NCBI RefSeq assembly: GCF_900302485.1
Contig: NZ_OMOI01000001.1
Coordinates: 2,294,001 to 2,358,000 of the forward strand
From: Aliiroseovarius pelagivivens
Lineage (GTDB): Bacteria > Pseudomonadota > Alphaproteobacteria > Rhodobacterales > Rhodobacteraceae
DNA: 64,000 nucleotides
Direction of reading: 5' to 3'
Positions 16,691 through 26,082 of this stretch are shown here, in pieces. The number at the start of each line of letters is the position of its first letter. Within the stretch, counting starts at the first letter, position 1. Under the pieces are notes generated by a model. The model was not told where the DNA came from. It did not search any database and was given only the letters and a program-made list of their open reading frames with translations. The position numbers were made by a program, and so were the translations under genes.

Positions 16691-17965
16691 TTAGTGTTTG
16701 CCTTTCCACGGCACCAGGATGCTCTCGGCCTTGCGCATCAGGATATCGATACCAAAGCCGATCACGCCAATCAGGATAATCCCCATCAAAACGATGTCGG
16801 TCAGGGTGAATTTGGAAGCGACCATGATCATCATCCCCGCACCCTCGGATGCGGCCACAAGTTCGGCGGCCACAACCGTGCCCCAACAGACCCCCATCGC
16901 CACGCGGGCGCCGGTGAAAATCTCGGGCAGCGAGTTGGGCACAATCACATGACGCATGATCTGCCATTTACTAGCACCCAGCGAATAGGCGGCGTGCACC
17001 TTGGAGATATTCACACCCGATACGCCGGAGCGTGCGGCAATGGCCATGATCCAGAGCGCGGCCAGGAACAATAGGATGATCTTGCCCGTCTCGCCGATAC
17101 CAAACCAGATGATGATCAGTGGGATCAACGCCAGTGGCGGCACCGGCCGCATGAATTCGACAATCGGGTCGAACCAGCCGCGGAACCAGCCATTAAGACC
17201 CATCGCATAGCCCAGTGGGATGCCAACCAGCGCCCCAGCAACGAAGCCTGCAATGACTCGGAAAAGCGAATAGCCAAGATGCACGGCAAGCGTGCTGCCG
17301 CGATAGCCTTCGCTGCCAATCTCGACAACTCGGTCTAACACCGCCTCGGGCGGGGGAAGATATACCGGGTCCATCTGCAGGCCCTTAGGCGGCGTGAAAC
17401 TGATCGCACCCTTGTCGGTAAGGGCAAAGCGGCCCTTGTCGTTGGTGACAACCATGCCTGCGGAAATCGGTTCGCCTTCGATGGCAACAACCGATGCGCC
17501 TTCTTTGCGCTTGGCCTCGTCATTTTGGTCGAACAAAACCGTTTGAGTACGCGACGCGGTCATGGCCACGGCATCGTCCTTTGCGAACCCGTCGCCAGGT
17601 TCGACCTGGAATTTCACCACGTCGTCGCCGAAATTGAATACCTGGACAAAGACGGTGGCGTCATCGCGATTGCCGTTGCCATCATCAAGCGTGTAGTCAA
17701 ACGTGGTTTCGCCAACAAACGGTGACGGCGCCTGCAAGAAACCAGGCACCCATTGTGAGCCGGTAAAGGCACCCCAGATCAGAAAGATCGTGACCACCGA
17801 AATGACGCTGGCCCACCGGTTCGAGACGACCGCGCTTTCATCGCCAAAGGTGACGGTTTTAAGTGATGTGTAGTCCGCCCGTGCGCGTCGCACGACAAAC
17901 TTGATGAAAAAGAACGACCCTACAAAGATCGCGACATAGACGAGAAGAATGATGATGCCGGTCAT
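16691..17965 (-). CDS. TauC/SsuC-type ABC permease with an inserted extracytoplasmic domain
   Basis: The inner-membrane permease of an organosulfonate-type ABC importer, 424 residues against about 250-280 for ordinary TauC/SsuC. It opens with a membrane helix (1-25) and a second around 52-70. About 125 inserted residues (80-205) follow, before the usual LPPPEAVLDR start of the family domain. The insert contains TFDYTLDDGNGN, a pattern like cadherin/VCBS-type beta domains. The C-terminal half has the ABC permease EAA-type loop (GVNISKVHAAYSLGASKWQIMRHVIVPNSLPEIFTG read with the AAYSLGAS core). The ATG overlaps the ATPase stop by four bases. The transported compound is probably taurine or another C2/C3 amino sulfonate. 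Confidence 0.85.
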   Translation of the reverse strand: MTGIIILLVYVAIFVGSFFFIKFVVRRARADYTSLKTVTFGDESAVVSNRWASVISVVTIFLIWGAFTGSQWVPGFLQAPSPFVGETTFDYTLDDGNGNRDDATVFVQVFNFGDDVVKFQVEPGDGFAKDDAVAMTASRTQTVLFDQNDEAKRKEGASVVAIEGEPISAGMVVTNDKGRFALTDKGAISFTPPKGLQMDPVYLPPPEAVLDRVVEIGSEGYRGSTLAVHLGYSLFRVIAGFVAGALVGIPLGYAMGLNGWFRGWFDPIVEFMRPVPPLALIPLIIIWFGIGETGKIILLFLAALWIMAIAARSGVSGVNISKVHAAYSLGASKWQIMRHVIVPNSLPEIFTGARVAMGVCWGTVVAAELVAASEGAGMMIMVASKFTLTDIVLMGIILIGVIGFGIDILMRKAESILVPWKGKH

Positions 17966-18768
17966 TGGTTGTCCTCCGTGCGTCCCATGATTTCCTCTTC
18001 CATGTCCCAGATCATTTCGAGGATCTCCTCGCGGGTTGGGCCATACTCAGGGTGTTTCTTGACTTCGCGCAGGTCGGCGCCGACGCCCATATCGGCAAAG
18101 GGTAGCCGGTATTCCTTGTGGATGCGCCCCGGACGGGGGGCCATAACCAGCAACCTTTCACCCAGAAGCAGCGCTTCTTCCACCGAGTGGGTGATCAGGA
18201 TGATGGTCTTGCCGGTCTCTTTCCAGAGCTTCAAAACCAGGCCTTGCATCTTTTCGCGGGTCAGCGCGTCAAGTGCGCCCAAAGGTTCATCCATCAAGAT
18301 GACATCGGGGTCATTGGCGAGACAGCGCGCCAAGGCGACACGTTGTTGCATGCCGCCTGACAATTCGTAGATCGCTTTGTCCTTGAAGTCCCCCAAGCCG
18401 GTGACATCAAGCAGATGATCGACATGCTCACCCCACTGCGCCTCTTTCTGGCCCTTCATACGTGGGCCGAAGCTGACATTCTCGCGCACATCCATCCATT
18501 CAAACAGCGCGCCCTGCTGGAACACCATGCCGCGTTCGGCATCGGGCCCGATGCAGGTATGGCCGTTCATCACCACCGCGCCTTCGGTGGGGGCCAGAAA
18601 CCCGGCCACGATATTAAGAAGCGTAGTCTTGCCACAGCCCGATGGGCCAAGCACGCTCAACAGCTCGCCCTCGTTGAGGTGTAGTGATACGTCTTTCAAT
18701 GCCTGCACCGAGCTGCCGTTGGGCAGGTCGAAACGCATTGAGACGTTTTCGATGGACAGTCCCGACAT
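17962..18768 (-). CDS. TauB/SsuB-type ABC transporter ATPase
   Basis: A 268-residue nucleotide-binding subunit. Walker A is GPSGCGKTTLL near residue 44, the signature is LSGGMQQRVALARCL, Walker B is VILMDEPLGALD, and the switch histidine is in ILITHSVEEA. The start at MSGLSIENV follows an AAAGGCAGG site and gives the normal length; a 15-codon upstream extension is not needed. It energises the TauC-like permease encoded directly downstream with a four-base overlap. The hairpin at 18881-18904 separates it from the binding-protein gene. The subfamily is the nitrate/sulfonate/taurine group. Confidence 0.92.
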   Translation of the reverse strand: MSGLSIENVSMRFDLPNGSSVQALKDVSLHLNEGELLSVLGPSGCGKTTLLNIVAGFLAPTEGAVVMNGHTCIGPDAERGMVFQQGALFEWMDVRENVSFGPRMKGQKEAQWGEHVDHLLDVTGLGDFKDKAIYELSGGMQQRVALARCLANDPDVILMDEPLGALDALTREKMQGLVLKLWKETGKTIILITHSVEEALLLGERLLVMAPRPGRIHKEYRLPFADMGVGADLREVKKHPEYGPTREEILEMIWDMEEEIMGRTEDNQ

Positions 18769-18880
18769 GGCCTGCCTTTCCTGATTGAAAATTGCTTTGC
18801 ACTGACTGCTCATCGCTCCTTTTGGTGTGCGCCCCGAGAGGCCACGAGATAGGATGGAAGAACGGCTGCGAAGATGCGCA

Positions 18881-18904
18881 GCGGCCCGGATGATCCCGGG
18901 CCGC
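18881..18904 (-). promoter_or_regulatory. hairpin between the TauA-like and TauB-like genes
   Basis: A nine-base perfect GC stem (GCGGCCCGG / CCGGGCCGC) with a six-base loop starts 15 bases after the binding-protein stop. It has no T-run, so partial termination or transcript stabilisation is more likely than full termination. Confidence 0.55.
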
Positions 18905-18918
18905 GCAATAGTTATGTC

Positions 18919-19923
18919 TTACATTCCACCAGCGGCTGCCAGCGGGCCGGTATTGACGGCACCGTCATAGCTTCCGAGCGCACTGTCGATGCTTTTCGCC
19001 TCTACAAACACGTCGGCCACGCCTTTCATAAAGGTCTGGGCATTGCCTCCGAGCCAAGCTTCGCTCAGCTGGTCTTCCACGGTCGGGAAGCTAAAGGTCG
19101 AGATGGTCGCCATAGTGGCGTCTTCGTCCATACCCGCATCCTTGGCGATCACCGGCAGCATCTCAGCGCGGTTGGCTTCGTCCGCCCACATGGCGTTGGC
19201 GTCCGCGGTCACCTTAAGGAATTTCGACACCAGATCGCCATTCTCGGCAACCCAGCCCGCCGGGCCCGAGGTCACGTCAAACACCAAAATGCCCAGTTCG
19301 GTTTTCTCGTCACCGGTCAGCAGCACGTTGCCATGTTCCAGCGCGCGGCGCAGCGAACCGCCCCAGCCGCAGAACATGTCGATCGAGCCTTGGGCAATCG
19401 CAGCCGCAGCATCTGGCGGATCCATGTCGACAACTTCCATGCTGCCAACGTCCACGCCAAAGTGGCTCATCTGCTTAAGGAAGCCATAGTGTGCTGCGGT
19501 GCCAAGCGGCACGGCAACTTTTTTGCCGGCCAATTCTCCCGCATTCGTCTTGTCGACTTCCAGTTCCGAACGCACAACGCAGTTGTCGTTGTCGGCATAG
19601 CTGACAGCCACGTCGAGGATTTGCAGGTCCTGCCCAGCCGAGGTAGCAACCACGAAGGGCGGCAGACCTTGGCTGACCGAAAGATGCACATCGCCCGAAG
19701 CCATGGCGGCGGACATTTTCACGCCCGATTCAAAGCTGACCCAGTTGACCTTAACGCCCAGCGCCTCGTCATAAGTGCCCATTTGCTTGGCGTATTCAAA
19801 CGGCATCGGCCATTCGAGGAAATACGCCACGGTGATTTCGTCGGCACTGGCATGTGACGCCGTCAGTATTGCGGTTCCGGCAGCCAGAGCGGCCACGGCT
19901 TTCCGAATGGATCTAGATTTCAT
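18919..19923 (-). CDS. TauA-like periplasmic sulfonate-binding protein
   Basis: A secreted solute receptor of 334 residues. The signal peptide MKSRSIRKAVAALAAGTAILTASHASA is followed by DEITVAYFLEWP, a start typical of taurine-binding TauA proteins. The GVKVNWVSFESGVKMSAAMASGDVHLSVS segment matches the family around the ligand site. The ATG is preceded by GGGAGAA at good spacing. It is the first gene of the minus-strand tau-like operon and is divergent from a LysR gene. Because the neighbouring plus-strand genes encode cysteate catabolism, the ligand may be cysteate, cysteinolate or taurine. This cannot be settled by reading. Confidence 0.87.
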   Translation of the reverse strand: MKSRSIRKAVAALAAGTAILTASHASADEITVAYFLEWPMPFEYAKQMGTYDEALGVKVNWVSFESGVKMSAAMASGDVHLSVSQGLPPFVVATSAGQDLQILDVAVSYADNDNCVVRSELEVDKTNAGELAGKKVAVPLGTAAHYGFLKQMSHFGVDVGSMEVVDMDPPDAAAAIAQGSIDMFCGWGGSLRRALEHGNVLLTGDEKTELGILVFDVTSGPAGWVAENGDLVSKFLKVTADANAMWADEANRAEMLPVIAKDAGMDEDATMATISTFSFPTVEDQLSEAWLGGNAQTFMKGVADVFVEAKSIDSALGSYDGAVNTGPLAAAGGM

Positions 19924-20019
19924 GATTTTCTCCCGGTTGGTTTTTTGACTGGCCCGTCTTTGTGGCGGGCGCATTTTATTTAGTTGGACGCGCGTACTTC
20001 ACTATAGTTTTCGTCGCAA

Positions 20020-20071
20020 ATCTCTGAAAAGAGATCTTCTCCAAGATAATTAAATTGTAGTTTCTAATTAT
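20020..20071. promoter_or_regulatory. inverted repeats in the tauA-like/LysR divergent promoter region
   Basis: Two inverted repeats lie in the 192-base intergenic region between the transporter and the LysR gene. ATCTCT-GAAA-AGAGAT spans 20020-20035, and ATAATTA-N12-TAATTAT spans 20046-20071. The second is AT-rich and has the arm spacing of a LysR box. Binding by the adjacent LysR protein, to control both directions, is inferred. Confidence 0.5.
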
Positions 20072-20115
20072 TCGAATTGCTAGCTTCGCCTAAAATCAAC
20101 TTCGAAAGGCCGATC

Positions 20116-21096
20116 ATGCAACTAACGAAACTGAGCCTTCGGGGCCTCGAAATTTTTCAACTTGTTGCCAAGTCCGGGTCTGTCCGCAAAGTTGCTGCTG
20201 ACACTGGGCTTTCTATCAGCACCGTTTCACACCATTTGCGCCGCTTAGAGGACGATCTTGGTGTCAGCCTTCTGGATCATACACGCCGCCCGATGGTCCT
20301 TACACCAGTTGGAACTATATTTCTTCGCTATATTGACGGAGGTTTGCGACTGATCCGTCGAGGGGAAATAGAACTGGCGTCGGGCAATTTGATCGAAGCT
20401 CAAAATCTGCGCCTTGGAATTGTAGACGACTTTGAAAGCGAAGTCGCACCCGAGTTGATGCAGTTTTTGATGAGGGCAATGCCCAAATGTATCTTCAAAC
20501 ATTATACGCGTCCAAGTCTCGAAATTCTTGAGCTGCTTCAGAAACAGAATCTGGATGCCGGTGTGGCGACACGCCCCCCCCACGACCTGCCCGGGCTGAT
20601 TGAATACCCACTGCTGCGCGATCCGTTTGTTCTGGCCGTGCCAAAATCGAACAAAACCCCCGCCGAGGATTTGCTGCAAGACGGGTCCGGATTGCCCTTT
20701 TTGCGCTATTCACGAGAACAGATTATCGGAAACCTGATCGAAACCCACCTACGGCGCAGCAAGGTTTCGCTGGAGAACCGGTTTGAACTGGAAAGCAACC
20801 AGTCAATAATGGGCATGATTGCTGAGGAAATCGGCTGGGCGATCACCACTCCGTCTCAATATGTACGTGCCAAACGGTTTCACGACCGGATAACACTTCT
20901 TCCATTTCCAAGGAAAAACTTCGCACGTACGATTTCGCTTTATACGACAGAGTTCTACCCCCATGAATTGGCCACTCTGATCGCGGATACGATCCGCCGG
21001 CTCTTGTCACGTCATGTCGTTGAGCAGGTCACAGCCAGCACGCCCTGGCTGCTACATGATTTTCAGTTGTTAACCGATGCAGACGAACAAATCTGA
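20116..21096 (+). CDS. LysR-family transcriptional regulator of the amino-sulfonate locus
   Basis: A 326-residue LysR regulator. The helix-turn-helix is at residues 5-60 (LSLRGLEIFQLVAKSGSVRKVAADTGLSISTVSHHLRRLE), followed by an effector domain starting near residue 90 (LRLGIVDDFES). The ATG at 20116 follows GAAAGG at normal spacing and gives a standard N-terminus; an earlier ATG would add 13 residues. It is divergent from the transporter and points toward the catabolic genes, with 277 bases to the next start. It is the natural candidate to sense the imported sulfonate or a breakdown product such as sulfite or cysteate. Confidence 0.88.
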   Translation: MQLTKLSLRGLEIFQLVAKSGSVRKVAADTGLSISTVSHHLRRLEDDLGVSLLDHTRRPMVLTPVGTIFLRYIDGGLRLIRRGEIELASGNLIEAQNLRLGIVDDFESEVAPELMQFLMRAMPKCIFKHYTRPSLEILELLQKQNLDAGVATRPPHDLPGLIEYPLLRDPFVLAVPKSNKTPAEDLLQDGSGLPFLRYSREQIIGNLIETHLRRSKVSLENRFELESNQSIMGMIAEEIGWAITTPSQYVRAKRFHDRITLLPFPRKNFARTISLYTTEFYPHELATLIADTIRRLLSRHVVEQVTASTPWLLHDFQLLTDADEQI

Positions 21097-21373
21097 AAAC
21101 CCTAGCAACTTGGAAATCTGGTCTGATGGAAGCCGCATTCCAGCTTGTACACAGGATGAAAGTGAAACTCAAAACCTGCTTTTAGCAATGATAACAGAGG
21201 CCTGAGCATATCTAGTTAGTTGCCAGGCTTTGGGCCAGTGGCAAAGCCGCCGCCGACAAGAGACTGATGCATTCAAATATTGGTTTCGATTTTATGGGAT
21301 TAGTTACTACCGGATTGTGAAATTCCGCAATCGTCCTATCCAATGGAGCTCCGAGAATTTGGAGGCTCCTGGT

Positions 21374-23812
21374 ATGAAATCGCGGACCAAGGTTGTAGTT
21401 ATTGGCGGCGGCATTGCTGGTTGCTCTACCCTCTATCACTTGACGCAAGAAGGCTGGAGCGATGTCGTTCTGGTCGAACGTAACGAGCTAACCAGCGGCA
21501 CCACTTGGCACTCGGCTGCACAGGTCACAAACTTCGGCGGAAACCAGACAATGGTCGGGCTGAAGACGCATTCGATCAACCTCTATAAAAAGCTGTCCGA
21601 GAACCCGGACTACCCGATCAACTATCACCACGCTGATGGTGGAATCCGTTTGGCCAACACCGAAGAGCAGATGCAGGGCTACCGCCATTTCTCGTCCATG
21701 GCCCGCGGCATGGGCGTAGATCTCGAGGTGATCGACGCCGAAGAATGTGCCCGCCGCCACCCGTTAATTTCCACCACCAACCTTCTGGGGGGACTCTGGG
21801 ATCCGCTGGATGGTGACATCGACCCTGCGCAGCTGTGTCAGGCGCTGGCCTTCCACGCCCGCAAGGCCGGGGCCGAGGTTTATCGCAACACGCCCGTCAC
21901 CGCCCTAACCCAGCACAAGGATGACACGTGGACCGTGCACACTGAACATGGCGATATCGACTGTGACATCGTTGTGAATGCCTGCGGGTATCGTGTGAAT
22001 GAAGTCGGTGCGATGATGGGTGTTCACCACCCCGTTGCCTCGATGGAGCACCAGTACTTTCTGACTGAGGACATTCCGGCCATTGCCGAGGCTGGCCACC
22101 GCATGCCGCTGCTGCGCTGCCCGATCTCGGATTATTACAGCCGTCAGGAAAAAGGCGGTTTGCTGGTCGGGTTCTACGAACAGGATTGCAAGACTTGGGG
22201 TATGGACGGGATCGACCCAAATTTCGTAAACGCGCTCTGCCCCGACGATCTGGACCGCGTCATGGACGTTCTGGCCGGCGCCTTCGAACGTATGCCTGCG
22301 CTGGAAGAAACCGGTATCCGCGCCATCGTCAACGGCCCGATCACCTATACGATCGACGGCGCCCCGCTGGTTGGCCCGATCCCCGGCAAACGCAACGCAT
22401 TCTGCATCATCGGATTGCGCGCGGGCCTCGGCGAAGGCGGCGGTCATGGCTGGCTGCTGGCGCAACAGATCGTCCATGGGGAAGCCTGCTATGACACGTG
22501 GTGCATCGACCCGCGCCGCTTTACCGGCCATACGAATGTCGAGCTGACGTCGCTGAAAGCGATCGAGGATTACCAGAACGAGTTCCGCTTCCACTTCCCT
22601 CATGAACACCGCCCCGCCGGTCGCCCCGCGAAAACCACGCCGTTAACCCCGATCCTTGCCGCCGAAGGCGCGGAATTCACCGTGGTCAACGGTTGGGAGC
22701 GGATGGACTACATCAAGCCCACTTCCGACTTTCACCCGACACTGTCGTTCAACTTTGACGAAGCTTTTGACATCGTTGGGGCAGAAGTCAAAAACGTTCA
22801 GGAAAATGTCGGCCTGTGCGAGGTCAACGGCTTCAACCGATTTGAAATCACCGGTGCGGATCGCCACAGCTTCCTTGACCGCATGTTCTGCGGAAACGTG
22901 ACCAAACGCGACGGCCGGGTTGGTCTTGGCTACATGCTGAACGATCACGGCATGGTCAAAGGCGAAGCCACCGTTGCCAACCTGCCCAAAAGCGATCGAG
23001 GGCCCGAGCGTATCTGGTTTGGGTCGGCCGCTGCCGCCGAATTCCACGACATGGATTGGCTGACCCAGCATGTAAACGCGGACGAAGACGTTCAGATCAA
23101 ATCGCTGACCAATGACCAGACTATTCTTGTTCTGGCGGGCCCCAATGCCCGCAAAGTCCTGTCCGCCTGCGCGCGCGGAGACTGGTCCAAAGATGCCTTC
23201 CCGTGGCTGTCGGTGCGCGAGTGCTTTATCGGATTCTCGCCTGCCACCGTCATGGGCGTCAGCTTCTCGGGCGAATTGGCCTATGAAATCCACGTTCCGA
23301 ATGCCTCGCTCTATGCCGCGTATCTGACCCTGCGGGCTGCGGGCGAAGAATACGGTCTGAAACTGTTCGGCGCCCGCGCGGTTGACTCGATGCGTATGGA
23401 AAAGGGCTTCATGCACTGGAAAGCGGACCTGCTGACCGAGTTCGATCCGTTTGAGACTGCGCTGGATCGTTTCGTAAAGCTGGACAAGGACGCGGATTTC
23501 ATCGGCAAAGAGGCCCTGCAAAAGCGTCATGCCTCTGGCCCGAACCGGAAGCTGGTGTCCCTTAAGATCGACACGACCCACGCCCCAGCACATGGCGGCG
23601 CCTCGTTGATGCAAGGCGACAAGGTGGTCGGCACCATCACCTCGGGCGACTGGGGCCATCGTGTGGGCATGAACCTTGCCTATGCTTTCGTCGAGCCGTC
23701 GTTCGCAGCGGAAGGCAGCACCATGGATCTGGACCTGTGCGGAGATCGCGTCACGGCTACTGTCATAACGCCGTCGCCCTACGACCCCAGCTTCGCACTG
23801 ATGCGAAGCTAA
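21374..23812 (+). CDS. dimethylglycine/sarcosine-dehydrogenase-like FAD and folate enzyme
   Basis: An 812-residue two-part enzyme. The N-terminal DAO-type FAD domain (VVVIGGGIAGCSTLYHL) contains GTTWHSA, whose histidine matches the covalent FAD attachment site of dimethylglycine and sarcosine dehydrogenases. A GcvT-type aminomethyltransferase domain follows from about residue 440, with FSGELAYEIHVP. Such enzymes remove an N-methyl group oxidatively and pass the one-carbon unit to tetrahydrofolate. The start was set by the GGAGG site at 21361 and the immediate Rossmann strand. It lies 49 bases upstream of cuyA on the same strand. The neighbours suggest an N-methylated amino sulfonate as substrate, but ordinary dimethylglycine or sarcosine cannot be excluded. 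Confidence 0.83.
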   Translation: MKSRTKVVVIGGGIAGCSTLYHLTQEGWSDVVLVERNELTSGTTWHSAAQVTNFGGNQTMVGLKTHSINLYKKLSENPDYPINYHHADGGIRLANTEEQMQGYRHFSSMARGMGVDLEVIDAEECARRHPLISTTNLLGGLWDPLDGDIDPAQLCQALAFHARKAGAEVYRNTPVTALTQHKDDTWTVHTEHGDIDCDIVVNACGYRVNEVGAMMGVHHPVASMEHQYFLTEDIPAIAEAGHRMPLLRCPISDYYSRQEKGGLLVGFYEQDCKTWGMDGIDPNFVNALCPDDLDRVMDVLAGAFERMPALEETGIRAIVNGPITYTIDGAPLVGPIPGKRNAFCIIGLRAGLGEGGGHGWLLAQQIVHGEACYDTWCIDPRRFTGHTNVELTSLKAIEDYQNEFRFHFPHEHRPAGRPAKTTPLTPILAAEGAEFTVVNGWERMDYIKPTSDFHPTLSFNFDEAFDIVGAEVKNVQENVGLCEVNGFNRFEITGADRHSFLDRMFCGNVTKRDGRVGLGYMLNDHGMVKGEATVANLPKSDRGPERIWFGSAAAAEFHDMDWLTQHVNADEDVQIKSLTNDQTILVLAGPNARKVLSACARGDWSKDAFPWLSVRECFIGFSPATVMGVSFSGELAYEIHVPNASLYAAYLTLRAAGEEYGLKLFGARAVDSMRMEKGFMHWKADLLTEFDPFETALDRFVKLDKDADFIGKEALQKRHASGPNRKLVSLKIDTTHAPAHGGASLMQGDKVVGTITSGDWGHRVGMNLAYAFVEPSFAAEGSTMDLDLCGDRVTATVITPSPYDPSFALMRS

Positions 23813-23861
23813 GCAACAGCCACTCAAGACAAATCCGTGACACACACTCAAGGAACTCAAA

Positions 23862-24875
23862 ATGCACCTGTCCCGCTTCCCGCGCGTCCACCTCGCCCAC
23901 TTGTCCACACCGCTCGAACCGATGAAGCGTCTATCCAAAGAGTTGGGCGTTGATCTTTGGATCAAACGCGATGACTGCACCGGCATGTCAACCGGCGGCA
24001 ACAAGACCCGCAAGCTTGAATTCTTAATGGCCGAGGCGCTGGAACAGGGCGCTGACATGGTGATGACCCAAGGGGCAACGCAGACCAACCATGGGCGTCA
24101 AACCGCAGCCTTTGCAGCAAAGCTGGGTCTGAAATGCCATATCCTGCTGGAAGATCGGACCGGCTATCAGGATGGAAACTACAACACCAACGGCAACGTC
24201 CTGCTGGACCACCTGCACGGCGCCACGACCGAGAAATTCCCCGGTGGCCACGATATGCCCGCCGAGATGGAGCGCGCCGCCGAGACGATGCGCGCCAAGG
24301 GGCACAAAGTCTATGTCATTCCTGGCGGCGGGTCCAACTCGACCGGCGCGCTTGGATATGTGAACTGTGCGTTCGAGCTGGTCTCACAGGCCAATGACGC
24401 CGGAATGAAGATTGATCGCGTGGTTCATGCAACCGGATCGTCCGGCACACAAGCTGGGCTGGTGACGGGCATGTGCGCAATGAATGCACAGATTCCTGTT
24501 TTGGGCATCGGCACCCGTGCGCCGCAAGAAAAGCAGGAACAGATGGTTTTTGATCTGGCCTGCAAGACTGCGGAAAAACTGGGCTGTCCGGGCGTCGTGT
24601 CGCGCGAGGATGTCATGGCCAACACCGATTATGTTGGTGAAGGCTATGGCCTTCCCACCGAAAGCGGCATCGAGGCGATCCGGATGTTCGCCGAGCTTGA
24701 AGGCATCTTGCTGGATCCCTGTTACTCGGCCAAGGGGGCAGCTGGTCTGATCGACCTTGCCCGTAAGGGCGCATTTGATGGCGAACGGATCGTGTTCCTG
24801 CACACCGGCGGAGCGGCTGCTCTGGGCGGTTACGATTTTGCTTTCGACAACACAAATCGCTGGGTCAGCCTGTAA
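23862..24875 (+). CDS. cuyA: L-cysteate sulfo-lyase
   Basis: CuyA eliminates sulfite and ammonia from L-cysteate to give pyruvate, with PLP as cofactor. The 337-residue protein belongs to the ACC-deaminase/D-cysteine-desulfhydrase group. The PLP lysine is in the motif [12 protein letters not shown] (about residue 45), and [13 protein letters not shown] and [15 protein letters not shown] bind substrate and phosphate. The overall sequence strongly resembles the described Ruegeria/Silicibacter CuyA. D-cysteine desulfhydrase is the alternative. The presence of a TauABC-like importer, a racemase and an HpsN-like enzyme supports cysteate. The AAGGAAC ribosome site is well placed, and the stop is four bases before the next gene. 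Confidence 0.82.
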   Translation: MHLSRFPRVHLAHLSTPLEPMKRLSKELGVDLWIKRDDCTGMSTGGNKTRKLEFLMAEALEQGADMVMTQGATQTNHGRQTAAFAAKLGLKCHILLEDRTGYQDGNYNTNGNVLLDHLHGATTEKFPGGHDMPAEMERAAETMRAKGHKVYVIPGGGSNSTGALGYVNCAFELVSQANDAGMKIDRVVHATGSSGTQAGLVTGMCAMNAQIPVLGIGTRAPQEKQEQMVFDLACKTAEKLGCPGVVSREDVMANTDYVGEGYGLPTESGIEAIRMFAELEGILLDPCYSAKGAAGLIDLARKGAFDGERIVFLHTGGAAALGGYDFAFDNTNRWVSL

Positions 24876-24879
24876 GAAT

Positions 24880-26082
24880 ATGGTCACCGTGGCATCTCAA
24901 TTCACAGGCTCGTTCACGCAGCAGGAAGCTCTTCCTGCCGGTGCTGTGGATGCCGCGGTGGCCGTTTTGCAGACTGGTCGGCTGCATCGCTATAATCTTA
25001 CCGAAGACGAAATCGGAGAGGTTTCAGCGCTGGAATCCGAGTATCGCGATTGGCAGGGTTGTGGATTTTGTCTGGCGGTCACATCCGGTGGTCAGGCCAT
25101 GCAAATCGCCTTACGCGCCTGTGGTGTGTCTGCGGGCGATCCCGTTTTGACAAATGCTTTCACTCTGGCCCCTGTCCCGGGTGCGATTGCCGCTGTTGGT
25201 GGCAAACCGGTTCTTGTGGAAATCACCGAAGACCTACGACTGGACTTTGACGATCTGGAGCAGAAGATCGAGGCAAGCGGGGCTCGGGTTTTGCTCTTGT
25301 CGCATATGCGTGGGCATCTCTGTGACATGGATCGCCTTGTGCAGATCTGTGACGCCCGCAAGGTTCTCGTGATCGAGGATTGCGCTCATACGATGGGGGC
25401 AAGCTGGAATGGCAGGCGGTCGGGCAATTTCGGCAAGATGGCCTGTTTCTCGACCCAGACCTATAAACATATGAATTCCGGTGAGGGCGGGTTGCTAACA
25501 ACCGATGACGCAGCCCTTGCGGCACGGGCGACAATCCTGTCGGGCAGCTATATGCAGTATGAACGCCACGGCGCAGGTCCGGACGCAGAGGCGTTTGCCG
25601 CCGCCCGTTTGGACATGCCCAATTGCTCGGCCCGCATGGACGCACTGCGCGCCGCCATCCTGCGCCCGCAGCTGGCGGTGCTGGATCAGTCGATCACGCG
25701 CTGGAACGAACGCTACCAGATTGTTGAACGCGGCCTGCGCGGCGCCCCAGGCATCACGCCGATCACGCGACCAATCCAGGAACAGCCGGTCGGGTCGTCG
25801 ATCCAGTTCCGCGTACCCGATTTCACCGATGCACAGTGCCAGACCCTGCTAGCTGAATCCGCCGCGCGCGGGGTCGACCTAAAGTGGTTCGGTGGACAAG
25901 ACCCATCAGGCTTCACTTCGGCCCATGGCAGCTGGCGTTACGTCACGCCACAGAACTTGCCACGCACGGATGCAGTACTGGCCACGCTGTTTGACATGCG
26001 CCTGCCTTTGACTTTTTCGACAGAGGACTGCGCCTTGGTTGCCTCGATCCTCGGCAACGTTGCCGAAACGGTGGCCGCATGA
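24880..26082 (+). CDS. DegT/DnrJ/EryC1-family PLP aminotransferase
   Basis: A 400-residue fold-type I aminotransferase. The PLP lysine is in FSTQTYKHMNSGEGGLL, the family signature, and an Asp-His pair (IEDCAHTMGA) precedes it. DegT enzymes usually aminate keto groups on sugars or cyclitols. The ATG was chosen because it lies four bases after the cuyA stop; an earlier in-frame start would sit inside cuyA. It overlaps the racemase gene by four bases. In this cluster a 2-keto-3-hydroxypropane sulfonate to cysteinolate interconversion would suit such an enzyme, but that substrate is my inference. No sugar-nucleotide genes are nearby. Confidence 0.8.
   Translation: MVTVASQFTGSFTQQEALPAGAVDAAVAVLQTGRLHRYNLTEDEIGEVSALESEYRDWQGCGFCLAVTSGGQAMQIALRACGVSAGDPVLTNAFTLAPVPGAIAAVGGKPVLVEITEDLRLDFDDLEQKIEASGARVLLLSHMRGHLCDMDRLVQICDARKVLVIEDCAHTMGASWNGRRSGNFGKMACFSTQTYKHMNSGEGGLLTTDDAALAARATILSGSYMQYERHGAGPDAEAFAAARLDMPNCSARMDALRAAILRPQLAVLDQSITRWNERYQIVERGLRGAPGITPITRPIQEQPVGSSIQFRVPDFTDAQCQTLLAESAARGVDLKWFGGQDPSGFTSAHGSWRYVTPQNLPRTDAVLATLFDMRLPLTFSTEDCALVASILGNVAETVAA

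Noticed and set aside
22643..24088. A 481-codon open frame on the minus strand opposite the demethylase and cuyA
   Set aside because: It covers the well-supported GcvT-domain and CuyA coding frames on the other strand and lacks family features.
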